A DNA stretch of 5,991 nt from Candidatus Woesearchaeota archaeon (lineage in GTDB: Archaea > Nanobdellota > Nanobdellia > Woesearchaeales > GW2011-AR4), in contig JAGVXR010000092.1 in assembly GCA_018303645.1 (NCBI GenBank), positions 1 through 5,991 on the forward strand. The letters run 5' to 3'. The translations under genes were made by a program, and so were the position numbers. The notes below the pieces were generated by a model that saw only the letters and a program-made list of their open reading frames with translations, searched no databases and had not been told where the DNA came from. Positions 5,462 to 5,991 of the stretch are shown here, in pieces (within the stretch, counting starts at the first letter, position 1; every line of letters starts with the position of its first letter).

Positions 5462-5991
5462 ATGTATAGAAGCATAGATGTTTATGATCCAAAGCGTAAA
5501 GTTATAGAATTAAGATCTGCACGAAGGCATCACACTTTTAATGGAAAACATGGATGGAGACGTAATTATAGAAATGCAAAATCAAGATACACATCAGATA
5601 CTGATAAAACCTATGGTAGGCTTAATCAGCTTGAAAGAATATTTCTCATTCAATCTGTTTCGGTATCGGAATTAAATCAAAGATTAGACACTGATGAGAC
5701 CCTAGCGTATGGAGACATTGCATACGATACTGATGTCTTAAACAAAGATACAGCTAAGATTCTGAAATCCTATGGTTTAAATCCAGGAATATTAGAAGAA
5801 TACTCCTTAGAAGATGCTATAAAAATACAAACAAGATTAGGCAAAGAAGGCCTGAAATTGGATGGCATGGTAGCATCTGGTATATTTATAATGGGAGAAA
5901 GAAGCGGTAAATTATATTTTGTAGACCATAAAGTAGAAGCTCTTTTTGGAGAAGACAGGAAGTTAACTGCAGAGGAATTTTTTAATGCAGA
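5462..5991 (+). CDS. Hypothetical protein, N-terminal part (runs off right edge); possible weak nuclease-like core
   Basis: The frame is open from the ATG at 5462 to the right edge, giving 176 complete codons with no stop. The start is firm because an in-frame TAA (5459-5461) directly precedes it and AGGTG lies six bases upstream. I do not recognise the protein. Seen: a strongly basic, His- and Arg-rich N-terminus (about 18-43), with RSARRHHTFNGKHGWRRNYR, which could bind nucleic acid; a middle part rich in Asp and Leu (LNQRLDTDETLAYGDIAYD); then a helix and a two-strand-like stretch, LDGMVASGIFIMGERSGK and LYFVDHKVEA. In the latter, Asp134, Asp155 and Lys157 are spaced like the D...DxK core of PD-(D/E)XK nucleases. 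This is only a resemblance and no conserved glutamate or histidine partner was identified. No membrane segment is visible. Sampled lines average about 33% GC, lower than valS, and CGT and GGT codons occur, resembling the 1688 gene. Confidence 0.75.
   Translation, partial: MYRSIDVYDPKRKVIELRSARRHHTFNGKHGWRRNYRNAKSRYTSDTDKTYGRLNQLERIFLIQSVSVSELNQRLDTDETLAYGDIAYDTDVLNKDTAKILKSYGLNPGILEEYSLEDAIKIQTRLGKEGLKLDGMVASGIFIMGERSGKLYFVDHKVEALFGEDRKLTAEEFFNA

Noticed and set aside
1..5991. CRISPR array, tRNA or other structured RNA
   Set aside because: No regularly spaced repeats and no tRNA-like arms were found; the gaps between genes are at most 66 bases.

Overview
The window looks archaeal and most likely comes from a DPANN-type genome (Woesearchaeota or Pacearchaeota-like). 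The evidence is an archaeal clamp-loader large subunit (RfcL), an archaeal-type valyl-tRNA synthetase, and gene starts preceded by TATA boxes instead of Shine-Dalgarno sites. The lineage is inferred from protein character and gene style only; there is no rRNA or other decisive marker here. Coding density is very high, all genes are on the + strand, and gaps are 15 to 66 bases. No stretch over 300 bases lacks a gene.

Layout. (1) 2-397 is the C-terminal end of a class A beta-lactamase-like serine hydrolase whose start lies left of the window. (2) 443-1657 is rfcL, the large subunit of replication factor C. (3) 1688-2575 is an unrecognised 295-residue protein, AT-rich and with codon use unlike rfcL and valS. 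(4) 2591-2932 is a single-domain rhodanese. (5) 2975-5395 is valS, complete with editing domain and zinc ligands. (6) 5462 to the right edge is the N-terminal 176 residues of a second unrecognised, AT-rich protein. It ends in a weak resemblance to the D...DxK core of PD-(D/E)XK nucleases.

How they work together. There is no clear shared pathway. rfcL and valS are informational housekeeping genes, and the hydrolase tail and rhodanese are common accessory enzymes. At rfcL, valS and the last gene, an 8-bp TATA-like element is centred about 27.5 bp before the ATG, the spacing expected if transcription starts at or next to the start codon (leaderless mRNA). These genes are therefore probably transcribed individually rather than as one operon. 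The last gene is the exception in also having a Shine-Dalgarno-like AGGTG and a second, more distal TATA-like box.

No CRISPR array, tRNA, rRNA, insertion sequence or recognisable defence system was seen. The best candidates for something undescribed are the two compositionally distinct orphan genes that flank the rhodanese-valS block.
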